Source: Zunongwangia profunda SM-A87
Lineage (GTDB): Bacteria > Bacteroidota > Bacteroidia > Flavobacteriales > Flavobacteriaceae
Assembly (NCBI RefSeq): GCF_000023465.1
Contig: NC_014041.1
Location: 4,703,501-4,767,500 of the forward strand
DNA length: 64,000 nucleotides
Direction of reading: 5' to 3'
Under the pieces are notes generated by a model. That model made no database searches. It saw only the letters and a list, made by a program, of their open reading frames with translations, and had not been told where the DNA came from. Positions 29,072-37,528 of the stretch are shown here, piece by piece. Made by a program: the position numbers and the translations under genes. Position 1 is the stretch's first letter. The number at the start of each line of letters is the position of its first letter.

Positions 29072-30520
29072 ATGAAGAAGATATTAATAACTATAGTAAT
29101 TGCAGCTACATTAATTGGCTGTTCAGATGATGATCAGAAAAGTTACCCGCCACCAACAACCGGTGGTAGCGGTAACGAAGTTGGAACGGCACAAATTTGG
29201 GTTACCAGTGGCGATGAGAGCAGGTTGCTTTCAGCACAAGATCATCTAAGTATTATTGATAATAAGGAGACATCATACCCTTCCATCACAATTAATGAAA
29301 CTGAACAAATGCAGGAAATAGAAGGGTTCGGAGCAGCTTTAACCGGTTCTTCTGCTTATGTGATTAATAATTTAAGTACTGCACAAAAAAACAGTTTGCT
29401 TTCCGATTTGTTTGATGTAGAAAGTGGAGCGGGAATGAGTTATTTACGATTAACCATTGGAGCTTCAGATTTTTCCTTGGAAGATTTTACTTACGACGAT
29501 ATGCCGCAAGGACAGGAGGATCCTAACCTGGATAATTTTTCTATTGCCCATGATGAAATGCATGTAATTCCCGTAGCAAATGATATTTTAAGTATTAACC
29601 CGGAAGTAAAATTTATGGGAAGTCCTTGGAGTGCTCCTGCTTGGATGAAAGATAATGAAAGTTTATACGGAGGAAAATTAGAAGAACAATGGTATGCAAC
29701 CTACGCCAATTATTTTGTTGAATACATTCAGGCTTTTGAAAATCATGGAATTCCAATTGATGCGATTACTCCACAAAATGAACCTCTACATACTTCAGGT
29801 TATCCAACCATGCGTATGGAAGCTCAGGAGCAAGCTAACTTTATAAAAAATGCATTAGGACCTGCTTTTGAAGGAGCAAATATTTCAACAAAAATTATTG
29901 CTTACGATCATAATTTTGATGAAGCAGGTTACCCAATGACCGTCTTAGGCGATGGAGAAGCTAATCCTTACGTCTCAGGCAGTGCATTTCACGCTTATGC
30001 CGGAGATGTTAGTGCGATGTCACAAGTTCACAATGCTTACCCAGACAAAGGACTTTATTTTACGGAAATTTCCGGAGGAGAATGGAGTATCGATTTTTCC
30101 AGCAACCTAAGATGGTATGTTCAGAATATTTTAATGGGTTCTACCAAAAACTGGTCTAAAAACGCTTTGTTTTGGAATTTGGCCCTCAATGAAAATCATG
30201 GACCTACCAATAATGGTTGCCAAGATTGTAGAGGAGTGGTTACCATTAATTCTTCAGGAGAAATAGAAAAAAATGAAGAATACTATGCGATAGCTCATTT
30301 TTCAAAATTTGTAAGACCGGGTGCACATCGAATTGGCTCTTCAAATTTTGATGATAATTCAGGCTTAGACGGTATTGCTTTTCAGAATCCTGATGGGAGT
30401 AAAGCATTAATAGTACTTAATGAAACTCCAACTTCAAAGACATTTTCTGTGATTATGGGAGAGAATAGATTTGATTATACCCTTTCTTCAGAAAGTGTAG
30501 CCACCATCACGTGGGAATAA
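29072..30520 (+). CDS. GH30 glycosidase lipoprotein, probable endo-beta-1,6-glucanase
   Basis: The 482-aa product has a lipobox at Cys17 (LIGC) and a short D/P/G-rich linker, then the GH30 (beta/alpha)8 barrel with GSPWSAPAWMKDN, the acid/base Glu in TPQNEP (E237) and the nucleophile Glu in LYFTEISGGEW (E332). A C-terminal beta domain follows. Subfamily GH30_3 enzymes cut beta-1,6-glucan (pustulan, yeast wall); GH30_1 members act on glucosylceramide-type links. Pairing with a second GH30 and a GH3 favours beta-1,6-glucan. The acidic linker after Cys suggests a surface location, so it would make the first cut. Confidence 0.88.
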   Translation: MKKILITIVIAATLIGCSDDDQKSYPPPTTGGSGNEVGTAQIWVTSGDESRLLSAQDHLSIIDNKETSYPSITINETEQMQEIEGFGAALTGSSAYVINNLSTAQKNSLLSDLFDVESGAGMSYLRLTIGASDFSLEDFTYDDMPQGQEDPNLDNFSIAHDEMHVIPVANDILSINPEVKFMGSPWSAPAWMKDNESLYGGKLEEQWYATYANYFVEYIQAFENHGIPIDAITPQNEPLHTSGYPTMRMEAQEQANFIKNALGPAFEGANISTKIIAYDHNFDEAGYPMTVLGDGEANPYVSGSAFHAYAGDVSAMSQVHNAYPDKGLYFTEISGGEWSIDFSSNLRWYVQNILMGSTKNWSKNALFWNLALNENHGPTNNGCQDCRGVVTINSSGEIEKNEEYYAIAHFSKFVRPGAHRIGSSNFDDNSGLDGIAFQNPDGSKALIVLNETPTSKTFSVIMGENRFDYTLSSESVATITWE

Positions 30521-30538
30521 AACTAAAAATTTAGAAAG

Positions 30539-32278
30539 ATGAAAAAATATTATAGCTATATACTTATTTGTTTATCGGTTTTCGGGCTATTGAGCTGTGA
30601 AAATGATGATAACTTAGACCCTATTGGGAATTGGGAATTGTCTCAACCCGAATTAATTTCACCTGAAGAAGGAGAAGAACTATTGCTTCAGGAAGATCGG
30701 GCTAATGAAAAATTTTATTTTGAATGGCAAGAAGCGGTTTCTACTGCAGGATTTCAGGTTCGTTATGAACTTCAGATCGATACCTTAGGTAGCGAAGATC
30801 ATGATTCACCAATTATCAGTGTGAAATCTGATAATAACGGAAAAGCAACTTCAGCAAGCATTCAGGCTTCAGATTTAGATTTAGCGTTATCCTACGCTGG
30901 TTATCCAGCTAATGAATCTTCAGAATTAGAATGGACGGTGGTAGCGATTTGTCAAGATACCAAAACTTATGCTACGAGAACCTTAAGTGTTACTCGATTT
31001 GAAAATGAATATGTTCCTAATCAATTGTTTATAGCTGGGAGTGCTACAGAAGTAGGGAATGATATTTCAGCAGCGATTCCTATGCGTAATTTACAAAATG
31101 CCTCAGGAGCGGCCACTTCTATTTTTGAAGCTTATACTTCTTTAGAAGCAGGGCAAACTTTTAGTATATATAGTCGCCAAGAATTGCCAGCACATATCTA
31201 TGGAGGTGAAGAAGGAGTTATCGAGAAGAACGGAAACCCTATTGCAGTAGAAGAAAGCGGAGAATACAGAATTACCGTAAACTTAAACGATAATACCTAT
31301 ACGCTTTGGAAAATAGAGCATTGGAGTATTGTAGGAAGCGTTATTCCAAATGCTTGGGATGGTGACGAACCTTTGGAATATATGGGTAATGGTGTTTGGG
31401 AAACAACGATGTTTTTAACAGTACCAAATGGAGAAACAACCGGAGCTTTTGTTTTCAGGGCTAACCAAGATTGGGGGTATTTATTGAAGCGAATTCAGGG
31501 AACTTCCAATGAACTTTATATGGAGTCTCAAGCCGGTGAGGCAGGAATAAACATCGAAGATATTCCATTGAATAATTCTGGAGAATTTACCGTTACCTTA
31601 GATTTATCTGGCGATACCTACACTTATAATTTAGAGAGTAATTTAAGTGCTCCTTCAGAAACCCCTTCAAGTTTGTTTTTATTAGAAAACGGAACTTCGA
31701 TTGCTCAATTCTCTTTAGAGGGTGATACGTTCACTTCAGCATACCTTCCATTACAAGCCGGAGTAAGTTATTCATTAAATAGTGCGGAAGATGGTACGGG
31801 TACTTCTTACTTCACCTCGAATATCATTGGCGCTACCGATAGCCCTGATGGTGATAGTGTTGCTGCCGGAATGTCCTTTGTAGAAGGAGCGGGTGAGTTT
31901 AGCGTAGATCATGATCAGGCGTATAAACTAACTTTTAATTTTGCAACAGGAAGTGGAAGTTGGCAATATTACAACCTTAAACTTTTCCATTGGGATCCAA
32001 GTAATTGGGATGGTCGTAATGAATTTGCAATGACTTATGTGCATCCTATGCAATTCACGACTACCCAAAATTTAGAAGCAGGATACAACCTAAAATTTAA
32101 TTCGCCTTGGGACGTACAGTTTGGTACTCCTGAAGGTGGTGATAATTCGTTGATGAGTGGAGCGTTAGTAAATGGTGGTGGCGATTTAAACCCCATCACC
32201 CAATCAGGAAGCTATCAAGCTAATATCACTGTAGATACAACATACTCCAATGCAACTTTCGAAATTATAGCCGAATAA
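30539..32278 (+). CDS. susE: SusE/SusF-like surface glycan-binding lipoprotein
   Basis: The 579-aa product has a lipobox at Cys20 (GLLSC) followed by the ENDDN acidic export signal. A SusE Ig domain comes next (PISVKS region, FYFEWQEAVSTAGFQVRYEL), then several SusF-type starch-binding-like repeats (GEYRITVNLNDNTYTLWKIE, GEFTVTLDLSGDTYTY). It probably binds beta-glucan at the surface. It lies between the two GH30 genes. The family is weakly conserved; the call rests on architecture and place. Confidence 0.82.
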   Translation: MKKYYSYILICLSVFGLLSCENDDNLDPIGNWELSQPELISPEEGEELLLQEDRANEKFYFEWQEAVSTAGFQVRYELQIDTLGSEDHDSPIISVKSDNNGKATSASIQASDLDLALSYAGYPANESSELEWTVVAICQDTKTYATRTLSVTRFENEYVPNQLFIAGSATEVGNDISAAIPMRNLQNASGAATSIFEAYTSLEAGQTFSIYSRQELPAHIYGGEEGVIEKNGNPIAVEESGEYRITVNLNDNTYTLWKIEHWSIVGSVIPNAWDGDEPLEYMGNGVWETTMFLTVPNGETTGAFVFRANQDWGYLLKRIQGTSNELYMESQAGEAGINIEDIPLNNSGEFTVTLDLSGDTYTYNLESNLSAPSETPSSLFLLENGTSIAQFSLEGDTFTSAYLPLQAGVSYSLNSAEDGTGTSYFTSNIIGATDSPDGDSVAAGMSFVEGAGEFSVDHDQAYKLTFNFATGSGSWQYYNLKLFHWDPSNWDGRNEFAMTYVHPMQFTTTQNLEAGYNLKFNSPWDVQFGTPEGGDNSLMSGALVNGGGDLNPITQSGSYQANITVDTTYSNATFEIIAE

Positions 32279-32299
32279 AAATTAATTTCCTTAAACTTT

Positions 32300-32335
32300 C
32301 CTAAGCAGATGACTTTAGCCAATCATCTGCTTAGG
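32300..32335 (+). terminator. 13-bp hairpin between susE and second GH30
   Basis: CCTAAGCAGATGA (32300-32312) pairs perfectly with TCATCTGCTTAGG (32323-32335) around a 10-base loop. It is followed by TATTTT rather than a strong T run. It may partly end transcription or protect or process the mRNA, giving less transcript for the two downstream glycosidases. Confidence 0.6.
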
Positions 32336-32350
32336 TATTTTACATAAACG

Positions 32351-33790
32351 ATGAAAAAAATACTTCAACAATATACAGGAGTAGCTTTAGGATTTTTACT
32401 AATGGCCAGTATGCATTCTTGTAAAGATTCTAAAACAATTTCCTCAAAAGAAAAAAACAGACCCGTAGGTAAGGTTTATGTTACAACGCTCGATCAATCC
32501 CAATTATTAGCCGAAAGTGAACTTTATCAAACCCAAAGTAAAAGTTCAGAACAATTACCGGTCATCCAAATTAATCCAGGGAAAACCTATCAGAAAATGG
32601 ATGGCTTTGGGTATACCTTAACCGGCGGTAGCGCGATGCATATCCACAACATGAAGGATGATGCACGTCACGCTTTATTAAAAGAATTATTTGGAAGAGA
32701 TGCTAGTAGTATTGGAGTGAGCTATTTACGTATAAGTATTGGCGCTTCAGATTTAGACGAAGCACCATTTTCCTATGATGATTTAGCGGAAGGTGAAACC
32801 GATAAAAACCTCGAACATTTTTCTTTAGCAAACGATACACTTCATTTAATTCCGGTGCTAAAAGAAATTATTAAAATTCAGCCGAATATTAAAATTTTAG
32901 GTTCTCCTTGGTCACCACCAAAATGGATGAAAACCAATAACGATACTCGCGGTGGAAGCTTAAAAGAAGAATTTTACGATAGTTATGCCAGGTATTTTGT
33001 TAAATATATTGAAGCTATGAAGGCTGAAGGGATTACTATTGATGCAATTACGGTACAAAACGAACCTTTACATCCCGGTAACAATCCGAGTTTGTTAATG
33101 GAAGCCGAACAGCAAAAAGAATTTGTAAAAAATCATTTAGGACCGGTTTTCGAAGAAAATAATATCAACACCAAGATTATTGTTTACGACCATAATGCCG
33201 ATCGTCCCGATTACCCTATCACGATTTTAAACGATTCGGTTGCCGCCCAATACATTGATGGTGCTGCTTTTCATTTATACGGTGGTGAAGTTGATGCCAT
33301 TTCTAAAGTACACGAAGCGCACCCGGATAAAAATTTGTATTTCACCGAACAATGGGTAGGAGCTCCCGGTGATTTTGCCAAAGAAATGAATTGGCATACC
33401 GAAAATTTAATTATTGGGGCTACCAGAAACTGGTGTAAAACAGTTTTGGAGTGGAACCTTGCTGCCGACGAAAATCAAGAGCCCCATACCGATCGGGGTG
33501 GTTGTGATCGTTGTTTAGGCGCTATCACTATTAAAGGTGATAAAGTTATAAGAGAACCGGCATATTATATTATAGCTCAGGCTTCAAAATTTGTAACTCC
33601 GGGCTCTGTAAGAATTGAATCTAACCTACTCAAAGATTTACCAAATGTAGCTTTTAGGACTCCTAAAGGTACGATTGTAGTGATTGTACAGAATAAAAAT
33701 AAAAAAGAACAATCGTTTCTGTTTCAATTAGAAAATGAAACCCTCGAAGTGAAATTACCAGCACAATCCGTTGGTACATATGTCATTTAA
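32351..33790 (+). CDS. Second GH30 glycosidase lipoprotein
   Basis: The 479-aa product has a lipobox at Cys24 (MHSC) without the acidic export stretch of the first GH30 (KDSKTISSKEK follows), so it may face the periplasm. Its barrel motifs GSPWSPPKWMKTN, the acid/base in TVQNEP (E238) and the nucleophile in YFTEQWVG (E333) are intact. It is clearly a paralogue of the 29.1-kb enzyme, at similar length and with the same motif order, so the pair probably arose by duplication and then split between surface and periplasm or between substrate sizes. Confidence 0.88.
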   Translation: MKKILQQYTGVALGFLLMASMHSCKDSKTISSKEKNRPVGKVYVTTLDQSQLLAESELYQTQSKSSEQLPVIQINPGKTYQKMDGFGYTLTGGSAMHIHNMKDDARHALLKELFGRDASSIGVSYLRISIGASDLDEAPFSYDDLAEGETDKNLEHFSLANDTLHLIPVLKEIIKIQPNIKILGSPWSPPKWMKTNNDTRGGSLKEEFYDSYARYFVKYIEAMKAEGITIDAITVQNEPLHPGNNPSLLMEAEQQKEFVKNHLGPVFEENNINTKIIVYDHNADRPDYPITILNDSVAAQYIDGAAFHLYGGEVDAISKVHEAHPDKNLYFTEQWVGAPGDFAKEMNWHTENLIIGATRNWCKTVLEWNLAADENQEPHTDRGGCDRCLGAITIKGDKVIREPAYYIIAQASKFVTPGSVRIESNLLKDLPNVAFRTPKGTIVVIVQNKNKKEQSFLFQLENETLEVKLPAQSVGTYVI

Positions 33791-33813
33791 AAACCCCAAA
33801 AACTATAAACTTT

Positions 33814-36114
33814 ATGAAATTAAATTCATTATTTCTAGGAGTATTTTTATGCTTAGGAAATTTAGTCCAAGCACAACTAAACAGTACCGTTCACGATAAA
33901 GAAATCGAGTCGTTAATCGATAAGATGACCATCGAAGAAAAAGTAGGGCAGATGACCCAAATTACTCTAGATGTCATCACTAAAGGAGAAGATATTTATT
34001 CCAGTTACGAACCTTTTGAATTAGATCAAGATTCGTTAAATAAAGCTTTGGTCGATTATCATATTGGTTCAGTTTTAAATACCGCTAATAACCGTGCCCT
34101 CACACCGCAAAAATGGTATTCCTTAATTAGTCAGATTCAAGAAACAGCCTTAAAAGATCGGTTAGAAATTCCCGTGTTATACGGAGTAGATATGATTCAC
34201 GGTGCCACCTATACCGTGGGTGCAACCATGTTTCCACAGCAAATAGGGCAGGCTGCTACCAGAAATCGGGATTTAGTAAGAAGAGGCGCAGAAGTTACTG
34301 CTTACGAAACTAGAGCCAGTAGTATTTCGTGGAATTTTTCTCCGGTATTAGATTTAGGGATGGATCCTCGATTTCCTAGAATTTGGGAATCGTTTGGAGA
34401 AGATCCTTATTTAATTTCAGAATTAGGCGTAGAAATGATCAATGGTTATGAAGGGGAAGATAATGACCTTTCAAATCCTGAACACGTAGCTAGTTCACTG
34501 AAGCATTTTCTAGGCTATCACGCAGCCACTTCAGGAAAAGATAGAACACCTTCTTACATTCCAACTTCAGCATTACGCGAATATCATTTACCGGCTTTTA
34601 AAGCAGCGGTTGACGCCGGAGCACATACAGTAATGGTGAACAGTGGTATTATTAACGGAATTCCGGTACACGCTAATAAAAACTTATTGACTGGTTTGCT
34701 GAAAAATGAATTAAACTTTAAAGGTATAGTGGTAACCGATTGGGCAGATATTGAAAATTTAAATCGCCGGGATCGAATTGCTAAAGACGATAAAGAAGCA
34801 GTGATGATGGCGATAAATGCCGGAATTGATATGTCGATGGTTCCTTACAAATACGAAGTTTTTTACAATAGTTTGGTAGAATTGGTCAACGAAGGAAAAG
34901 TAAAAGAAGAACGAATTAATGATGCGGTACGAAGAATTTTACGGGTAAAATTTGCATTGAATTTATTTGAGCATCCTACCACAAATCCTAAAGATTATCC
35001 TGAATTTGGTAGTGAAGCATTTGAAAAAGCAGCTTACCATACCGCAGCAGAGTCGATTACCTTATTAAAAAACGAAGAAAATATTCTTCCTTTAAAAAAG
35101 AATACCAAGATTTTAGTCACTGGACCTAATGCTAATACTATGCGAACTTTAAATGGGGCGTGGACGTATTCTTGGCAAGGTGAAAAAACTCCGGAGTATG
35201 CGCAGGAATATAACACGATTTTCGAAGCGCTTCAGCAAAAAGGAAAGAAAAAGAATATTACCTATGTTCCCGGAGTTAGTTATAAAATGGACGGAAAATA
35301 CTATGAGCAAGCTCCAGATCAGTTAGAAAAAGCGGTTGCAGAAGCTAAAAAAGCAGATGTAGTGATTTTATGTTTAGGAGAAAATACCTATACCGAAAAA
35401 CCCGGAGACCTCAATGATTTATACTTAAACGAACATCAGATAGCATTAGCCAAAAAAGTAGCTGCTACCGGAACTCCTGTAATTTTAGTGTTGAATGAAG
35501 GCCGACCACGAATTATTAGTCATATTGAACCAGCTATGCAGGCGGTAGTGCAAACCTATTTGCCAGGAAATTTTGGGGGCGATGCGCTAGCCGATATTTT
35601 ATATGGTGAGGTAAACCCTTCCGGGAAGTTGCCTTATACCTACCCACGCTATCCCAATGCTACAATTGGTTATATCCATAAACCTTCCGAAGAACAAAAG
35701 AAAGCCGAAGGGGTTTATAATTATGAAGCCGATTACAATCCACAATACCGGTTTGGTGATGGCTTAAGCTATACCACTTTTGACTATTCAGATTTAAAAA
35801 TCAATAAAACCGAAATTGGAGTAGGAGAGGATTTGGAAATTTCTGTTAAAGTGACGAATACTGGAAATCGTAAAGGGAAAGAAGTGGTAGAGCTTTATAC
35901 CTCAGATTTGTATGCCAGCAAAATCACACCCGATGTAAAACGCTTACGAAGGTTTACCAAAATAGAATTAGCCCCTAAAGAATCCAAAACCATCAACTTT
36001 ATAATTTCTACCGATGATTTAAAATATGCCGATAACCATGGCGAGAGTATTTTGGAACCCGGAGAATTCAAAATTTTAATTAAAGATTTAGAAGAAAGCT
36101 TTTTGGTGAATTAG
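33814..36114 (+). CDS. bglX: GH3 beta-glucosidase (BglX-like)
   Basis: The 766-aa product has a cleavable signal peptide (LCLGNLVQAQ). The GH3 N-domain holds LYGVDMIHGATYTVGATMFP and the nucleophile Asp in GIVVTDWADI (D309), followed by the GH3 C-domain (AAESITLLKNEENILPL) and a fibronectin-III-like end (LEISVKVTNTGNRKGKEVVELY). It would release glucose from the short beta-glucan oligomers made by the GH30 enzymes in the periplasm. It is last in the operon and followed by two hairpin terminators. Confidence 0.94.
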   Translation: MKLNSLFLGVFLCLGNLVQAQLNSTVHDKEIESLIDKMTIEEKVGQMTQITLDVITKGEDIYSSYEPFELDQDSLNKALVDYHIGSVLNTANNRALTPQKWYSLISQIQETALKDRLEIPVLYGVDMIHGATYTVGATMFPQQIGQAATRNRDLVRRGAEVTAYETRASSISWNFSPVLDLGMDPRFPRIWESFGEDPYLISELGVEMINGYEGEDNDLSNPEHVASSLKHFLGYHAATSGKDRTPSYIPTSALREYHLPAFKAAVDAGAHTVMVNSGIINGIPVHANKNLLTGLLKNELNFKGIVVTDWADIENLNRRDRIAKDDKEAVMMAINAGIDMSMVPYKYEVFYNSLVELVNEGKVKEERINDAVRRILRVKFALNLFEHPTTNPKDYPEFGSEAFEKAAYHTAAESITLLKNEENILPLKKNTKILVTGPNANTMRTLNGAWTYSWQGEKTPEYAQEYNTIFEALQQKGKKKNITYVPGVSYKMDGKYYEQAPDQLEKAVAEAKKADVVILCLGENTYTEKPGDLNDLYLNEHQIALAKKVAATGTPVILVLNEGRPRIISHIEPAMQAVVQTYLPGNFGGDALADILYGEVNPSGKLPYTYPRYPNATIGYIHKPSEEQKKAEGVYNYEADYNPQYRFGDGLSYTTFDYSDLKINKTEIGVGEDLEISVKVTNTGNRKGKEVVELYTSDLYASKITPDVKRLRRFTKIELAPKESKTINFIISTDDLKYADNHGESILEPGEFKILIKDLEESFLVN

Positions 36115-36136
36115 TTGTACCAAAAAAATCCATTAG

Positions 36137-36169
36137 AAAACGGGCAGATCTAAGAATCTGCCTCGTTTT
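36137..36169 (+). terminator. Terminator after GH3
   Basis: AAAACGGGCAGAT pairs with ATCTGCC-T-CGTTTT (one bulged T) around a short loop, 23 bases after the GH3 stop. The 3' arm ends in TTTTA. It closes the PUL 2 operon. Confidence 0.8.
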
Positions 36170-36213
36170 ATGGGATTGATGGGAATCAATCTCAAAAGTT
36201 GGGGTATACAATA

Positions 36214-36243
36214 AAAAAGCCTTTCATTACTGAAAGGCTTTTT
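36214..36243 (+). terminator. Perfect 12-bp-stem terminator
   Basis: AAAAAGCCTTTC and GAAAGGCTTTTT pair perfectly around ATTACT, with the T run built into the stem. It works in either direction. It directly abuts the tRNA-like fragment, as terminators often do beside a tRNA gene in this group. Confidence 0.88.
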
Positions 36244-36282
36244 GCAATCTTGCGATCTGGACGAGACTCGAACCAAACTCGT
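36237..36282 (-). repeat. tRNA-Asp-3'-end-like fragment, candidate att repeat (right copy)
   Basis: On the minus strand, TTCGAGTCTCGTCCAGATCG resembles the T-loop and acceptor 3' strand of tRNA-Asp (TTCGAGTCCCGTCCAGACCG). ACGAG at 36278-36282 would be the T-stem partner, but 5 extra bases (TTTGG) intervene, and no anticodon or D arm follows. 36237-36266 matches the left copy at 19091-19120 in 24 of 30 bases. It is best read as a decayed integration site. Confidence 0.5.
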
Positions 36283-36367
36283 AAATATTTGATTATTAGC
36301 TATTTAATCGAAAAGATAATTCTATATACACCGAATTCAGCACCCTTTAACAAACTTTAACATTAAT

Positions 36368-36460
36368 TCAAGTGAATTTTCGCTCATAATGTATAATTCG
36401 CCCACCCCCTTGTGGTTTCAAAATTCCTTTAGAAGCCATATCCTGTAATCTCGTGTGCCC
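36368..36460 (-). pseudogene. Relic of a Fic-protein C-terminal winged helix
   Basis: Minus-strand sequence reads RD, then after a one-base deletion near 36447, QDMASKGILKPQGGGRIIHY. The intact Fic protein at 45.9-47.0 kb has RDLQDMTSKGILKPQGGG followed by RSVHYELN. Nucleotide identity to that gene is plain along this stretch and stops outside it. Only the last ~30 codons survive. It shows that a second Fic-wHTH gene, or a copy of this one, once stood here. Confidence 0.75.
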
Positions 36461-36475
36461 GTCATTTAAGAATGA

Positions 36476-36658
36476 TTAACTTCTTATGTTTCAAGACATA
36501 GTTTTGCAACACATGCTTTACTTAAAAATGTTCCATTGATGGCAATTTCCTCGATGTTAGGACACTCCAAAATCAATACTACTCAAATTTATTTAAAGTC
36601 TTTACCTACCAATATTTTAGATCAGTACCAAGAGGAAATGAATAAGGTTTTTAATTAA
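36476..36658 (+). pseudogene. C-terminal relic of a tyrosine recombinase/integrase
   Basis: The frame reads [20 protein letters not shown] then [20 protein letters not shown] and ends KVFN. It has the catalytic RHSFATH box, LGHSKINTT (H of the second box) and the nucleophile Tyr in TQIYLKSL. There is a stop just before LTSY and no N-terminal SAM-like or core-binding domain, so it is a broken gene of about 60 codons. It belongs to the Bacteroidota mobile-element integrase group. It ends 8 bases into the convergent CPBP gene and sits beside the tRNA-like repeat, as an integrase would. Confidence 0.82.
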
Positions 36659-37511
36659 TTGATGTAATACTACTTTCTCTATTTTTATAGCGATATATTA
36701 TAAAAACTACAGCAATTATTTGAAGAATACTTGCCAATATCGAGCCTTCAAAACCAAAGTTGCCTCCGTTGAATAGATTAGGGGAATCTCTCGAGATTCT
36801 CAGTACTGAATACATACTTTGTCCACTTACATTAAATCCTAATAAACTCTGAAAAAAGTTCCAACTAAAATGTAATGCAATAGGCAACCAAAGATTTTTA
36901 GTATAAGCATAAGATATACCTAAAAAAATTCCGGCAATAAAAATATTGATCAATCCTAATAAACTTAAGTTAGGGTTGAAAGCATGTAATAACGAGAATA
37001 TTAATGCTGTAATCACTAGTGCAAAATACTTACCAAAGGAATCCATTAGGTTTTTTTGAATATATCCTCTGCAAAAAATTTCTTCTTTAAGTGCCACAAT
37101 AATGAATAATAACATAGCAATTAAAAACTCTTTGAAGTTCCAGTTTATAGTCTCAAGGCTAATCTCTCCCAGTGCTAATAAAATTCCAAAACCTAAAATT
37201 ATGATCCCTGCTCCTAGAGCAAGACCAATTATAATATCCTTTGCTCTATTTTTTAAATGTAAACCAATGTCTACAAACCTTTCTTTATCCACCCTAAGTA
37301 CGAAAATCCAGACAACAACTAAAGTACCTAAGAAAGAGAAAAATGAAATAATAAGTTTTTGGCTAGATGTTTTAACGCCTGTTTCAAGGGATTTTAATTC
37401 TATACCCAAAATGGAAGCTCCTATAATTTCAAAAACTCCAACTATAAATAAAAATGGAATTATAATTAATAAAATTCTTCCCCATCCAGGAAGTTTGCTA
37501 TTTTGAGACAT
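36651..37511 (-). CDS. CPBP-family intramembrane protease (possible immunity), 286 aa
   Basis: A polytopic protein with the Abi/CAAX signature [14 protein letters not shown] (EExxxR) near residue 145, then [10 protein letters not shown] and LHFSWNFFQ, the other two metal-site regions. CPBP proteins include Rce1-like proteases and bacteriocin self-immunity proteins. It is last of the minus-strand peptide-export group, 17 bases after the aspartyl-protease gene. Its C-terminal third ([29 protein letters not shown]) closely resembles the CPBP protein at 42.0 kb, so the two are paralogues. Immunity is an inference from context. Confidence 0.85.
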   Translation of the reverse strand: MSQNSKLPGWGRILLIIIPFLFIVGVFEIIGASILGIELKSLETGVKTSSQKLIISFFSFLGTLVVVWIFVLRVDKERFVDIGLHLKNRAKDIIIGLALGAGIIILGFGILLALGEISLETINWNFKEFLIAMLLFIIVALKEEIFCRGYIQKNLMDSFGKYFALVITALIFSLLHAFNPNLSLLGLINIFIAGIFLGISYAYTKNLWLPIALHFSWNFFQSLLGFNVSGQSMYSVLRISRDSPNLFNGGNFGFEGSILASILQIIAVVFIIYRYKNRESSITSIN

Positions 37512-37528
37512 ATAAAATAATTTAAAAT

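Noticed and set aside
36250..36330. A complete tRNA gene at the tRNA-Asp-like fragment
   Set aside because: Only the T-arm/acceptor end can be recognized; no anticodon or D arm follows on the minus strand, and extra bases disrupt the T stem.
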